64,000 nucleotides of DNA from Paenibacillus sp. 1011MAR3C5 (GCF_003591485.1 NZ_QZCF01000011.1:92080-156079); one strand, 5' to 3'. Counted from the first letter of the stretch, positions 7,404 to 17,108 are shown. The notes: generated by a model from the letters alone, not told the origin. Made by a program: numbers and translations.

Positions 7404-8430
7404 TTTCCTCCTTCAACCAACGATCCAGGAACTGATAGCTTATGCCGCGAATCGGCTCGGGGAAGTCATGTCCTTCATTGCCTAGCAGGGACATATAGCG
7501 TTCTGCGCTGCCCAGCCATTGATATAAGCGATGAATATCAAGTGAAGCGAAAGAGGCAGCTTGCCAGTTCGGGAAGATCGCATCATTCTGAGTAAACCAA
7601 TTGAAGATCGGTCTTGGCGCCATGAGCGCCATAATTTCGTGAAATTCGAATGGTACGTATCCAGCGTTCAGATCCTCCGTCAGCCTCGGAATATGAGAGA
7701 ACCATTCGCGCTGTCCCCAGCGATTCGGAGTAGGGTCCTGCATGAAGGGGCAGAATCCGCAGCTCGATACAACGGCTTTGACCCGCTCATCTACAGCGGC
7801 CAGGAAGTAGGCGTTATAACCGCCTAGCGAATGGCCAATAGCGCCGATCCGATCCGGATCGACATAAGGAAGAGCTTGCAGCAGGGTGAGGCCTTGCTGA
7901 TGGTCGTGAATCATTTTGCCGACAGCGGTAGATTCCGGGTAGGACGAATAGAAGGGAGCGGTCTGGAACGGCTCAGCCCCCTCATAGATTCGCTCGCCTG
8001 CTGTAATCGTATCTGGAGCAAGCACGACATATCCTCTGGCGACAAGCTCCAGTGCATATCTGCGGCCCTCCCGGCCCGCTTCGGTTGCAATATCCGCCTT
8101 TCCCTTTTGGTCTGTCGGATGCAGCGCCAGCATGGCAGGATAACGCTTCTCATCGGCAGAAGGGTGCGTTTGGCCTGGGATAAGCAAGTAAGCCGTCACA
8201 CGATCTCCGAATCCTGTCGCATAAGACAGGTGAACCCGGATGTGATCGGCCTCGTGATGCTCGGAGTGAATGACATGCTGCGGAGGGATCGGAGCGGGCA
8301 TCCATCCGATATAGCGCTGCCATACAGCTGCGATGTCGTTCCGTTTCACCTCCCAACTCTGGCGGTTCTCTATGCCTTGAAGCAAGCTTGGAAAGGTCTT
8401 CTCCGTTAATTGAGACAGCGGATAACGCAT
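7390..8430 (-). CDS. Alpha/beta hydrolase, acetyl xylan esterase/dienelactone hydrolase-like
   Basis: The 346-residue protein has an alpha/beta-hydrolase catalytic set: the nucleophile elbow GHSLGG with Ser201, an acid candidate Asp283 (QNDAIFP) and His321 (EGHDFPE). The core strand YVVLAPDTITAG precedes the elbow. Homologues in such loci remove acyl groups (often acetyl) from polysaccharides or their fragments. There is no signal peptide, so it acts on imported material. The frame opens at 8484, but AAAGGGGTGA places the start at ATG 8430, eight bases after the upstream propeller gene stops. It belongs to the minus-strand polysaccharide operon. Confidence 0.8.
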   Translation of the reverse strand: MRYPLSQLTEKTFPSLLQGIENRQSWEVKRNDIAAVWQRYIGWMPAPIPPQHVIHSEHHEADHIRVHLSYATGFGDRVTAYLLIPGQTHPSADEKRYPAMLALHPTDQKGKADIATEAGREGRRYALELVARGYVVLAPDTITAGERIYEGAEPFQTAPFYSSYPESTAVGKMIHDHQQGLTLLQALPYVDPDRIGAIGHSLGGYNAYFLAAVDERVKAVVSSCGFCPFMQDPTPNRWGQREWFSHIPRLTEDLNAGYVPFEFHEIMALMAPRPIFNWFTQNDAIFPNWQAASFASLDIHRLYQWLGSAERYMSLLGNEGHDFPEPIRGISYQFLDRWLKEETSIN

Positions 8431-8437
8431 GTATCGT

Positions 8438-10288
8438 TCACCCCTTTGATAGAGAATAGCTCCACAGATGCGTGGATGCGGCAAAAAACAACGTATCTCC
8501 CCGCTTGACGAAGCCGGAGGTGACGGGCTGCGGCGGAATGGCTATCCGCTCAGGCTTCAGGCTGCCAAGCGGGATGCGGAATACCGCTTCGCTTAGCACG
8601 CCGTAGATGCAATCATCCGCTTCATCGAGCTGCCAGCCAGACCGTACAATCGTTCCCCACATCGATAGATTCTCCTCGCAGAGAATGGATTCGGAAGCAG
8701 GGTCCCAGACGATGTATTCCGAGCTGGACGTTAAGGTATGAATCCGTCCCATGGCGTCAATCAAGAGCAGGGAATATTCGCGTATATCGCTGCGCGGCTG
8801 CCACCTGTTCAGAACGGCGCGATTTTTCCAATCCAGCCGATAGAGACAAGCCGTATGGCTTACAGGGTCGGCGCCGCCTGGAGTCTCAATGCTTGTGCCG
8901 CCTATGAGATAGCCATCCAAGGTCTCTGCCAATGCGACGGTACTCTGATGCGGGATAAGCCCAGTATGGGGAATGAGGGTATCCTCGCCTGTTGGGAGGT
9001 GATAGATGCATAGACCGCCGCCTACCATCCCGTAGCCCGGAAAGCCTCCATAGGCGATATGCTCGCCTTCACTCATCGCGACAGCGCATCTTGGCCGGTG
9101 AATCTCGATATGCCCGGTTACACAGATCGGATTGCGCAGCTCAACCGGCGATCCCTCCACTTGGATAGGCTTTGCCGTATGGTAGAGATGAAGCCTTCCG
9201 CCCGGATAGGAAGCTCCGGCAATCAGCTCTCCTTGTGTGGTGTAGGCGGCAAGATTGCCGCCGGAGCCGTCCTCGATCACGTGAGGTCCCAGATTGTCCA
9301 GTCTGGCCGATTCGGGATCATAGGTGAAGAAGTGCAAGGGATGGTTGGACGTCCCGTAGATATTGCCGTCAGGTCCGAGAAAGAGCGGCGAGAGCGAGGC
9401 TCCCTCCGAGACATAGGGCAGATGGATCGTCCTGATCTGCCCTGCCTTGCGATGCTTCAGTTCCAGCACGCGTTCCGATAAGCTATGCCGGATGACTTCC
9501 CATTCACCGGGAAGCTGGCGATGAAGCTTTCCGAAGCTTTCGCCTATATATAATGAAGCGGGAACCTGATCCTCCGTCAGATTCTCGACAACTATTCCTC
9601 GTTCAAGCCGAACCCATTGCTTGCCGATCAGCGCATAAGCCAAGCATGTCTGATGGCGCAGACTGGGATTGCTGGCTGGCAGCAATCGGTATCCTTGTCT
9701 GACCAGGCCGATGCCGGTCGTTCGCAGATCATCTGGAAGCAGGGAGTGGCTGGTCCCGCTAATAGAGTCGTAAGCGATCATATTTTTCCTGGCTGTTCCG
9801 GTTCCGATATAGACCCAGCCATGGCTGTCGACCGCCATATGGGAAGGGTATTTTTGTTCCGTATCTACCTGACCTAGAGGGATGAGATCCCGTTCGACAG
9901 GACGATAGCGATAGAGACGGCATTGCGGGTACGAGGCCATATAGATATGGCCGTGTTCGTTCTCGGCATAGCTGAAGCCGCACAGTTCATCCTGGCTTTC
10001 AGCCCTCAAGGCATCGACGAAGTCGAGACGGAAAGGATCGAAAGCATAGAACATAGTGCCGGCTCCCATATACAGCATGCCGTCTCTGCTGCTGAATGTA
10101 TCATAGGGATACTCGGCATAACCCTCCGGGAAATCCGCTTGCCGGCAATCGCCGGTCATAGGGTCTACGACGAGCAGGAAGCCTTTGGCCGCAATCACGA
10201 CGCGGCTTTCTCCCGAGGGGTTCGTGCAGACAGCCGCGGTTCTGGATTCGACCGCATCGACCGGTATGCCCAAATCCAAAAAGCTCAT
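8438..10288 (-). CDS. Cytoplasmic beta-propeller protein
   Basis: The 616-residue protein is made of repeated beta blades with recurrent motifs: DGMLYMGAG, HIYMASYPQCRLYRYRP, HGWVYIGTG, GNIYGTSNHPLHFFTYDP, GELIAGASYPGGRLHLY. The same blade style (YGSTYPTAHLYAYDP) fills the middle of the secreted SLH protein at 17109-22307, so the two are paralogous propellers, one without and one with a signal peptide. Enzymatic function cannot be told from the sequence: it could be a lyase, a lactonase-like enzyme or a binding scaffold. ATG 10288 is preferred over GTG 10291 because AGGAGGGA is better spaced. It lies between the DegT gene and the esterase in the same operon. Confidence 0.72.
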   Translation of the reverse strand: MSFLDLGIPVDAVESRTAAVCTNPSGESRVVIAAKGFLLVVDPMTGDCRQADFPEGYAEYPYDTFSSRDGMLYMGAGTMFYAFDPFRLDFVDALRAESQDELCGFSYAENEHGHIYMASYPQCRLYRYRPVERDLIPLGQVDTEQKYPSHMAVDSHGWVYIGTGTARKNMIAYDSISGTSHSLLPDDLRTTGIGLVRQGYRLLPASNPSLRHQTCLAYALIGKQWVRLERGIVVENLTEDQVPASLYIGESFGKLHRQLPGEWEVIRHSLSERVLELKHRKAGQIRTIHLPYVSEGASLSPLFLGPDGNIYGTSNHPLHFFTYDPESARLDNLGPHVIEDGSGGNLAAYTTQGELIAGASYPGGRLHLYHTAKPIQVEGSPVELRNPICVTGHIEIHRPRCAVAMSEGEHIAYGGFPGYGMVGGGLCIYHLPTGEDTLIPHTGLIPHQSTVALAETLDGYLIGGTSIETPGGADPVSHTACLYRLDWKNRAVLNRWQPRSDIREYSLLLIDAMGRIHTLTSSSEYIVWDPASESILCEENLSMWGTIVRSGWQLDEADDCIYGVLSEAVFRIPLGSLKPERIAIPPQPVTSGFVKRGDTLFFAASTHLWSYSLSKG

Positions 10289-10310
10289 CACAGATCCCTC
10301 CTATGCCAGT

Positions 10311-11549
10311 CTACTTTCCATAATATAAAGCAATCTTGCGAATAGCCGCAATAATGTCCAGAATATCCTGATCGGAATAGAACTCGTTCAGAGGCACTTG
10401 CACAGCTGTCTGCAGAATCGTCTCCGCATTCGGGCAATCGCCTCGGTTATAGTGAACCTCCGAGAGCTCAAAAGGGAATGGGCTGCCAAGATAGGCTTGC
10501 TTCTGCTGGAACATCGGCTGCATATAGAGCACATCCGGAATGTACCCCATCCGATTGGTGATGCCTTCCGCGCTTAGCGCGGCGCAGAATTCCTCGCGGC
10601 TGCAAGTCAAGTTGTCCAGGGCAAGGCGGAACATATAGAACCAATAGGTGCATGTGCTATCTTCAGGTATGCTCATCACAGACAGGGAAGGCAGGTCCTG
10701 AAGCCCTGCGTTCAGTGCCAGGCCGAGCTGGCTTCTGCGCTCGCATATCCATTCCAGCTTACGGAGCTGCGCGATACCGACCGCTCCCTGCAGCTCAGTC
10801 ATGCGATAGTTCGGTGCAAGGCTCTCCGGCGCCCGGCTTACGTCGGTACCCATGCGCCGGTAGTTCTTGTCCGCGAAGGCATGCGTCCGATGGTAATCCT
10901 CCTCAAGTCCGGAATTTACGGTTACGATGCCGCCGTCCCCGGTTGAGATATGCTTGAAGTCATTCGTGCTGAAGCATCCGTAATCGCCGATAGTGCCAAC
11001 CAGCTTGCCTTTATATTTAGTAAGGTAGGCTTGTGCGCAGTCTTCAATAACCTTCAGCTTATATTTCTTTGCGAGTGCCATGATCGGGTCCATATCGCAG
11101 GGATTGCCTGCCAAATGTACAACCAGGATTGCTTTTGTTCTTGGCGTGATGCGCGATTCGATCGAAGCCGGGTCCAGATTGTACGTGTATGGATCCAGAT
11201 CAGCGAATACAGGAACCGCATTCTGGTACAAAATTCCGATCACCGTGCCTTGATCGGTAATGGGACTTGTAATGACCTCATCGCCTACGGTGATACCAGC
11301 GGCGCCCAGCGCTACATGAAGGGCGGCTGTGCCTGATGAGGTAGCCACGCTGTAAGGGACTTGGTACATATGGTTGAAATCGGACAGAAAGGTTTTGACT
11401 TTCTGGCCGAAGTGATAGAACAAAGTGTTCTGCTCCAGCGCTTCAAGCAATTCTTTGGCTTCCTCCGCGCCAAACCGCTGGCCTGTGCCGAAGGGAGTTG
11501 TTTTGGTTTTATCCCCGCCATGTATAGCGAGCTTTGGAATAGAATTCAC
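10311..11549 (-). CDS. DegT/DnrJ/EryC1/StrS family PLP-dependent aminotransferase
   Basis: The 412-residue protein has the DegT family signatures: SSGTAALHVALGAAGI (phosphate-binding loop), the IEDCAQAY segment with cofactor Asp170, and the Schiff-base Lys199 in STNDFKHISTGDGG. These enzymes are typically sugar aminotransferases acting on keto-sugars, usually for biosynthesis of amino sugars. Finding one inside a catabolic-looking transporter/esterase/deacetylase cluster is unusual; it may deaminate or interconvert an amino sugar released from the polymer. The start is GTG 11549 with GGGGTGA upstream, 21 bases after the deacetylase-like gene. Substrate unknown. Confidence 0.85.
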   Translation of the reverse strand: MNSIPKLAIHGGDKTKTTPFGTGQRFGAEEAKELLEALEQNTLFYHFGQKVKTFLSDFNHMYQVPYSVATSSGTAALHVALGAAGITVGDEVITSPITDQGTVIGILYQNAVPVFADLDPYTYNLDPASIESRITPRTKAILVVHLAGNPCDMDPIMALAKKYKLKVIEDCAQAYLTKYKGKLVGTIGDYGCFSTNDFKHISTGDGGIVTVNSGLEEDYHRTHAFADKNYRRMGTDVSRAPESLAPNYRMTELQGAVGIAQLRKLEWICERRSQLGLALNAGLQDLPSLSVMSIPEDSTCTYWFYMFRLALDNLTCSREEFCAALSAEGITNRMGYIPDVLYMQPMFQQKQAYLGSPFPFELSEVHYNRGDCPNAETILQTAVQVPLNEFYSDQDILDIIAAIRKIALYYGK

Positions 11550-11570
11550 GATTGATTCACCCCGTTAATG

Positions 11571-13262
11571 TCATTCCATCATTTTCTTTTTGCATCGCAA
11601 GCCATATCTGATGTGCACGTCCTCGGCATTGCTGGACTCGTTGCCCAGCAGGGGAGTCCATACGACGGCCCCGCTTGCTTGGCCCGGATTGCTTACGATC
11701 GGCAATCCGTTCTCATCCATGCCTTCTACCCGGATTTGGCGTCTTGCCCGCACCCAATTATTGATCTGTGCGCCGGTCCAAAATTCAAAGCCTGCGCTGC
11801 GCGCTTCTTGAATGACGGCCACGATCGCTTCCCGGACCTTCGGCTGCTGTAAAATATGCGTCTGATGGAACAGGAAATGCGCCACGCCGCCAACCCTTTG
11901 AACGCCTTTCAAAAACGGGCCGATCACGCTTCTGTCTGCGAGCGCATGATGATCGAGATCCTGCGTTAGAAACCCAATCTCCAGAACGGAATAGATACGG
12001 TTCTGTTGGTCCGACCAAGCGATAGGGAAGTAGGGATGGCAGGTTCCGAATACAAAGCCGATATTGCCTTTCTTGCTCGGGCCTCGGGATTGATCGGATT
12101 CGATATTATATTTCTCGCACCAGTCGAACAACTCTCCCCAGCCTTCGTAACGGGTGTAGTGGTTCTTGTTGGAGATCGAACGGGAAGAGCGGGTGGCAGA
12201 CTTGAACCAGTCGAGCTGCCTAGCGAATTCATCCTCGTCCCAGAAACCACCATCCAGCTCAAGCGCATTATAATGCAGAGCAAGCTCGTGCCCGTCCGCT
12301 TTAATCTGATCATAGAGGCGGGGGGAATACCCCGGCTCGATCATGCACCATGTGCTTTGCACATCCTGCTCCCGCAACACCTGCAAAGTAATCCCCGCCG
12401 CTTCATCGATATTCAGGTCGCTGTCATGCGAGATCATCGCGATGTGCTGAATGCCGCTTGGCCAATGATCGACGAATGGCAGCGCAAGTCCTTGCTCGGC
12501 AGCAACTTGCAGCAAGTGTCCGGCGAGGGCTTGCTTCCACAGGTCGGCGTAAGGATGGGCGAAATAGTCCATTCCGGTCTCCGTTGCGGTCCGGTCGTAT
12601 TCCCAGTCCTGCTGAATATCGTCATCCGCTTTCAATATCCAATCATCGACGGAGGCGGTTCCGTCATGAGCGGGCAGGCCGTCGGTTACGATAGGATGCT
12701 TCCCTTGCTGAAGCCTGACGACAGTGGCCGGTATATCGACGGACCATCGTTCCAGCCTGCCTTCCCCGATCTGAAAGCTGTGCAGCAGCGTGCCGGATGT
12801 CATGCCGTCCGGGTTGTTCTGACGAAGCGCACCGAGCTGAGAGCAGCCGAATTCAGGCTCAGCTTCCGATGGCTCCCAAGGACGCGCGTCGAAGCAGCGG
12901 ATCGGCACATCGCGGTACCATTCGGATTGGAAGTCGGCATAGCTGACGGAAACTTCCCTCGATTGGCGGAAGCCCAGCCTGGTAGCGAACGGCCCCATTC
13001 CGGAATAAGCAATGACAGTTCCGCCTTGCATCATGTACGTCCACAGAGCTTCCATATCTTCTTTTCGTTCGCTGGTCACAGCTGCGATGACGATATCCAC
13101 GGTGTCGGGATTGATCTGCTCTGCGTGATCCAATCGCTGATACGTGAAACCTGTATGGTCCAAGATTTCATCTATATATTGTTGAAAGACATTGACGCCA
13201 TAACGGTGTCTATGCTTCACGGCTTCTTGATCCAGCCATACTCCTACTCGGGCCATAGGCAT
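11571..13262 (-). CDS. Polysaccharide deacetylase-like protein with an N-terminal amidotransferase-like lobe
   Basis: The 563-residue protein appears to have two parts. Residues 1-190 resemble a class I glutamine-amidotransferase/ThuA-like fold (ARVGVWLDQEAVKHR, DIVIAAVTSERKEDMEALW, GGTVIAYSGMG). Residues 265-510 resemble a CE4/NodB-type deacetylase: an SHDSD metal motif (residues 272-276), a GHELALHYN segment giving two histidines, and a C-terminal FLFHQTHI strand. CE4 enzymes are metal-dependent N- or O-deacetylases. No signal peptide is seen. GTG 13271 is also in frame, but AAAGG spacing favours ATG 13262. The upstream terminator at 13291-13325 separates it from the ABC transporter transcript. 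Confidence 0.68.
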   Translation of the reverse strand: MPMARVGVWLDQEAVKHRHRYGVNVFQQYIDEILDHTGFTYQRLDHAEQINPDTVDIVIAAVTSERKEDMEALWTYMMQGGTVIAYSGMGPFATRLGFRQSREVSVSYADFQSEWYRDVPIRCFDARPWEPSEAEPEFGCSQLGALRQNNPDGMTSGTLLHSFQIGEGRLERWSVDIPATVVRLQQGKHPIVTDGLPAHDGTASVDDWILKADDDIQQDWEYDRTATETGMDYFAHPYADLWKQALAGHLLQVAAEQGLALPFVDHWPSGIQHIAMISHDSDLNIDEAAGITLQVLREQDVQSTWCMIEPGYSPRLYDQIKADGHELALHYNALELDGGFWDEDEFARQLDWFKSATRSSRSISNKNHYTRYEGWGELFDWCEKYNIESDQSRGPSKKGNIGFVFGTCHPYFPIAWSDQQNRIYSVLEIGFLTQDLDHHALADRSVIGPFLKGVQRVGGVAHFLFHQTHILQQPKVREAIVAVIQEARSAGFEFWTGAQINNWVRARRQIRVEGMDENGLPIVSNPGQASGAVVWTPLLGNESSNAEDVHIRYGLRCKKKMME

Positions 13263-13290
13263 CGTTGTCACAACCTTTAAATGAGATAAT

Positions 13291-13325
13291 GAGAAAAAAG
13301 AGGTTGGGCTTGCGCGAAGCCCAAC
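13291..13325 (-). terminator. Rho-independent terminator after the ABC transporter genes
   Basis: The perfect stem GTTGGGCTT / AAGCCCAAC (13303-13311 and 13317-13325) is followed on the minus strand by CTCTTTTTTCTC. It lies between the binding lipoprotein gene and the deacetylase-like gene, and so splits the cluster into two expression units or attenuates the distal genes. Confidence 0.88.
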
Positions 13326-13383
13326 ACGGTATCGTTATGCTTTAGAGGTAGTTCAAAAAGTCCGCTTTTGATCACGCACTTAT

Positions 13384-14988
13384 TTATTTCCACACCCGAT
13401 CGGTATAGCCGCGTGATTTTATCACTGCGTTGTACTCTTCGATGATCTTCGATCCGCCGCGGCTCAAGTATTCCTGAACCAGGGCATCCCAGTCCGCGAC
13501 AGGACGATTGCCGGTAATCATTTTGGTCTGCTCATTCATTAGTAATAATGTCAATTCTGCACCTACCTCTGTTTCGGTCGGCGAGATAATGCCTACATGC
13601 GGCGGGTAGTAGAGCTTATATTGCTTGTTAATATCTACAAGCTGCTGGGTGGCATCGATGAGCTTCGGCTCCGTATAGGCCAGAGGGAATTCCGCATCAT
13701 CGTTAGGACCAACCCAAGCCGTATTATCAAGGAAATACAGGAATGGCTCTATGCCGTCGCCCGGCTCTGTCAGAGGGACGCGGACATTGTTCTCATCCAG
13801 CGTGTAGCCGACGCCTTCATTGCCGTAGAACCAGTCGAAATCCTCGTTGTCCGATGTTACTTTCGATGCTTGGTAATATTGACGGGAGAATCCGTGAATC
13901 TCCAGCATCTTGCGTACCTTGTCCGGCTGGTCAGCCAGCTTGGCGTTAAGCGTCAGGAATCTGGAAAATCCAGGGCCGGCTGCAAAACCTTTCGATCCAT
14001 CAGGCGCAGCGAATGGTTCCAGCACAACGAATTCCGCATCAGGATCGATCGCTAGCAGTGCCTCCATATAATCTTGGGACATGCCGCGCGGCGCAATCAG
14101 GAAGACGCCTGCTTTGCTGGAATAAAATTCATTATTGGTATCCGCCCAGTTCACGACCGCGAAGTCGCTGGTCAGCGCTTTCTCCTTGTACAGGTCGCTG
14201 AAGAATTGAATGAGTTCTTTTCTTCCCTCTGAGATCAAGCCGGGGATGTAGTTGCCGTCGGCATCTTGGTGATACCAGGTATCATGCTGCCAGTAGGGCC
14301 CCATCGCGAAAGTCGGGTTGATGTTCTGGCCAAAAGCAAGGCCGTACGTATCCTGCTTATTGTTTTGGTTAGGATCATCCTTTGTGAAGGCAATGGCAAC
14401 GTTCTTCAGTTCTTCATAGCTTGTAGGCACCGGAAGTCCCAAATTATCGAGCCAATCCTTGCGTACCATGAACGATTGGGATTCTACCGGAGACCAGGTC
14501 GGAATGCCGTAGATTTTCCCGTCTATCGTGAAGGGAAGCCAAAGCTCCTCAGGGATCGCCTTCAAATAATCAAATTCCTCAATATAGTCGTTCAGCGGGA
14601 GGAAGGCCTTCTGGTCTGCCCAGCGATTGAACAGGTCGATGTTGGCGGAACGGAAGCTGATCTGATCCGGCATGTTTCCCCCGGCAACCATCGCTGTAAT
14701 CTTCTCCACAAAGTTGTCATTCGGAATTTTTTCGGCAAAATAATCAACGTTGAACTTCTCGTTCAGCATTTGCTGGCCGCGCCCGTCCTTCGGAGGCGGG
14801 TTGCCGAAAATATAGGTAGCCCCCGTAATTTTGTAGGTTTCTTCCGGCTTCTTTGTCTCGGACGGCTGACTGGAGCTGTTGCCTGCCCCTTGAGTAGGCG
14901 CGGGCGTTCCATTATTGTTTTTTGAACAAGCTGCGGTGAACACAAGAATCAATACAACAAGCAGCATCATTGATTTTCTGACATTCAT
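13384..14988 (-). CDS. Extracellular solute-binding lipoprotein, LplA type
   Basis: The 534-residue protein begins with a lipoprotein signal: MNVRKS, a hydrophobic core, and FTAAC with Cys21 as the lipidated residue. A low-complexity Asn/Gly/Ser linker follows, then a family 1 solute-binding fold (NVAIAFTKDDPNQN, TYGLAFGQN, GFAAGPGFSRFLTLN). Such proteins deliver oligosaccharides to LplB/LplC-type permeases. GGAGGGG with 9-nt spacing supports ATG 14988 over the upstream in-frame ATG at 15006. It is the third gene of the minus-strand transporter operon and has no ATPase partner here, as is normal for systems that share MsmX-type ATPases. Confidence 0.9.
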   Translation of the reverse strand: MNVRKSMMLLVVLILVFTAACSKNNNGTPAPTQGAGNSSSQPSETKKPEETYKITGATYIFGNPPPKDGRGQQMLNEKFNVDYFAEKIPNDNFVEKITAMVAGGNMPDQISFRSANIDLFNRWADQKAFLPLNDYIEEFDYLKAIPEELWLPFTIDGKIYGIPTWSPVESQSFMVRKDWLDNLGLPVPTSYEELKNVAIAFTKDDPNQNNKQDTYGLAFGQNINPTFAMGPYWQHDTWYHQDADGNYIPGLISEGRKELIQFFSDLYKEKALTSDFAVVNWADTNNEFYSSKAGVFLIAPRGMSQDYMEALLAIDPDAEFVVLEPFAAPDGSKGFAAGPGFSRFLTLNAKLADQPDKVRKMLEIHGFSRQYYQASKVTSDNEDFDWFYGNEGVGYTLDENNVRVPLTEPGDGIEPFLYFLDNTAWVGPNDDAEFPLAYTEPKLIDATQQLVDINKQYKLYYPPHVGIISPTETEVGAELTLLLMNEQTKMITGNRPVADWDALVQEYLSRGGSKIIEEYNAVIKSRGYTDRVWK

Positions 14989-15049
14989 TGAGCTGATCCC
15001 CTCCATTATGAATTGCCAATCGAATAGCCGAGCCGGTCACTCCCGGCAA

Positions 15050-15928
15050 TTAACCCTTCACAGAGCCGATCATCACCCCCTTGGCAAAATGCTTTTGCAG
15101 AAATGGGTACACAAGTAGGATGGGAAGCGTAGCGACCAATATCGCTGCCATCTGAATGGTGACAGGCGGCGGCTGGTTTTCCAGCTGCAGCATGACGTCC
15201 GAGCCCAGGGCAGACGTTGCTTCGTTCATAATGACGATTTGCCGTAGAACCACTTGAATAGGCCACTTCGCAGCGTCGTTGAGATACAGGATGCCTTCAA
15301 AATATTTGTTCCAGTGGCCTACCGCATAGAACAAGCCGAAAGTGGCGAGTGCCGGCTTGGATAGCGGCAGAATAATCGACCAGAACGTCCGAAGCTCGCT
15401 GGCTCCATCGATCAAAGCGGCTTCTGACAGCTCATTGGGTATGCTTAGGAAAAATTGCCGGATCACAATGAGATTGAAGGAACTGATCGCACTAGGGATA
15501 ATCAACGCCCAGAGCGTGTTCATAAGTCCTGTTTCCTTCACGATCAGATAGACCGGAATCATGCCGGCGTTGAACAAGATGGTGAAGATGACCATCAGCA
15601 GAATAACGCGTTGGCCGAGCACCTTGCGCGTAAGTCCGTACGCCATCGTAGATGTCAGAATGAGGCTTACAGCTGTCCCGACAATCGTGATATAGATGGT
15701 GACGAAGATGGAGCGGATGAATGAGTCGGAAGCAAATATAGCTTTGTAAGCATCTACGGCCCAGTTCGTCGGCCACAGAATGAACTCTTTCTGAAGCACA
15801 TCCTGCAGCGAAGAGAAGGAAACCGAGAAGATGTGAATGAACGGCATCAGCATGAGGCCGGCGATAATGACAAGCAGCGCGATATTCAGTCCGTCTACCG
15901 CTCGTTCGGCCAGGGTTCGTTTGATCAT
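15050..15928 (-). CDS. Carbohydrate ABC transporter permease, LplC/YtcP type
   Basis: The 292-residue protein has six predicted membrane helices and the EAA cytoplasmic loop (EAALIDGASELRTFWSIILP), which docks the ATPase. It ends with the family-typical QKHFAKGVMIGSVKG. It is the second permease of a CUT1-type importer, paired with the permease at 15972-16874 and the lipoprotein at 13384-14988. The start is ATG 15928 with AAGAAGG upstream. Length and the C-terminus match the family. Confidence 0.92.
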   Translation of the reverse strand: MIKRTLAERAVDGLNIALLVIIAGLMLMPFIHIFSVSFSSLQDVLQKEFILWPTNWAVDAYKAIFASDSFIRSIFVTIYITIVGTAVSLILTSTMAYGLTRKVLGQRVILLMVIFTILFNAGMIPVYLIVKETGLMNTLWALIIPSAISSFNLIVIRQFFLSIPNELSEAALIDGASELRTFWSIILPLSKPALATFGLFYAVGHWNKYFEGILYLNDAAKWPIQVVLRQIVIMNEATSALGSDVMLQLENQPPPVTIQMAAILVATLPILLVYPFLQKHFAKGVMIGSVKG

Positions 15929-15971
15929 AAGTACATTCGCCTTCTTCCTTTTCGAGAGTCACTGGAAACCA

Positions 15972-16874
15972 TTAGTACAATCCTTCCTCGCCGAATCGCT
16001 TCGCCAGGCGATTGGCCCCAAGCACCAGCACGAGACCAACCAGGCCCTTGAACATGCCTACCGCTGTAGCAAAGCCGATATTGCCTTGCTGTATGCCTTT
16101 GAAGTAGACATAGGTATCAAGCACATTCCCGGTATCCATATTGAATGGATTCAGCATCAGGAAGATTTGCTCAAAGCCCGTATCCATTACGTTGCCGAGC
16201 CGCAAGATGAACAAGATAATAATGACGCTGCGAATGGCCGGCAGCGTAACATGCCAGAGCTGTCTCCAGCGGTTGGCTCCGTCAATGACAGCGGCTTCAT
16301 AAAGCGACGGATTGACGCCAGCCAGCGCGGCCAGAAAGATAATCGTGCCCCAGCCGGCTTCCTTCCAGATGACCTGGAGAATAATAATCGGTTTAAAGTA
16401 GGCCGGATCGGTCAAGAACGGAATTGCCTCGATGCCGAAGTTCGACAGGATGGAGTTAACGAGTCCTTCGCCGCGAAGGAAGACGACGAAGATGCCGACG
16501 ACCACAACCCAGGATAGAAAGTGAGGCAAGTAGATCATGGATTGGATAAAGCGCTTAAGCGCCGCATGCCGAAGCTCGTTCAGCATTAAAGCGAGAATAA
16601 TAGAGATCGGAAAGGCGACAAATATTTGGAGAAGCGAGATTTGGATGGTGTTGACCAGTACCTGAATAACTTCACCGCTTTCGAACATGCGGGCAAAATG
16701 CTTGAAGCCGACCCAGTCGCTATCCCAGAACCCGGTAAAGGGATTATAGTCCTTAAAGGCAATGATCAGTCCGGCCATCGGCACATACCGGTATATGATG
16801 AAATACAGAACACCCGGTAAAAGCAACAGATAGATATACTTTTCGCGTTTCATTCTCGTTAGCAATTTCCCCAC
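15972..16874 (-). CDS. Carbohydrate ABC transporter permease, LplB type
   Basis: The 300-residue protein has six predicted transmembrane helices, PGVLYFIIYRYVPMAGLIIA near the N-terminus, and the EAA loop (EAAVIDGANRWRQLWHVTLP). It starts at GTG 16874 with GAGGTGG 7 nt upstream. It is the first gene of the minus-strand transporter operon, transcribed from a promoter in the divergent region shared with the SLH protein gene. It imports an oligosaccharide, probably released outside by the SLH-anchored protein and partners; that link is inferred from neighbourhood. Confidence 0.92.
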   Translation of the reverse strand: MGKLLTRMKREKYIYLLLLPGVLYFIIYRYVPMAGLIIAFKDYNPFTGFWDSDWVGFKHFARMFESGEVIQVLVNTIQISLLQIFVAFPISIILALMLNELRHAALKRFIQSMIYLPHFLSWVVVVGIFVVFLRGEGLVNSILSNFGIEAIPFLTDPAYFKPIIILQVIWKEAGWGTIIFLAALAGVNPSLYEAAVIDGANRWRQLWHVTLPAIRSVIIILFILRLGNVMDTGFEQIFLMLNPFNMDTGNVLDTYVYFKGIQQGNIGFATAVGMFKGLVGLVLVLGANRLAKRFGEEGLY

Positions 16875-16916
16875 AATAGCGCCACCTCGTTATACCTGTA
16901 TTTTACCTGTATATAA

Positions 16917-16945
16917 AAATTATCGTAAAATGGATTAGGTGTCAA
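16917..16945 (-). promoter_or_regulatory. Promoter of the minus-strand ABC transporter operon
   Basis: On the minus strand, TTGACA (16940-16945) and TAATTT (16917-16922) are separated by 17 nt, upstream of the GTG at 16874. The -35 box is consensus and the -10 box moderate. Confidence 0.65.
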
Positions 16946-16975
16946 TAACCCTGACATATATTTTTTATTTCGAAA

Positions 16976-16989
16976 AGTAAACGGTTTCT
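16976..16989. promoter_or_regulatory. cre-like catabolite control site
   Basis: AGTAAACGGTTTCT matches the CcpA cre consensus (TGWAANCGNTNWCA) at 12 of 14 positions, with mismatches only at the two ends. It lies between the two divergent promoters, just upstream of the -35 of the minus-strand promoter, and could repress both arms of the polysaccharide locus when preferred sugars are present. Confidence 0.5.
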
Positions 16990-17023
16990 AATTTTTTTGG
17001 TGTGAGAAAATATTACTTGACTC

Positions 17024-17053
17024 TTGAGTTGAACCTATGCATACATGTAATAT
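17024..17053 (+). promoter_or_regulatory. Candidate promoter of the SLH propeller protein gene
   Basis: TTGAGT (17024-17029) and TAATAT (17048-17053) are separated by 18 nt, about 55 bases before the start codon. The boxes are acceptable but not strong, and overlapping TTGACT/TTGAAC hexamers make the exact -35 uncertain. Confidence 0.45.
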
Positions 17054-17108
17054 ACACGTATGCAAAAGAATCTGTTGTATGCGTAATCTTTGAAAAAGGA
17101 GTTGGATG

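Noticed and set aside
12006..13280. A 424-codon plus-strand ORF opposite the deacetylase-like gene
   Set aside because: It is an antisense shadow: its sequence is low in recognisable motifs, and the minus-strand frame has family motifs, an SD and operon context.
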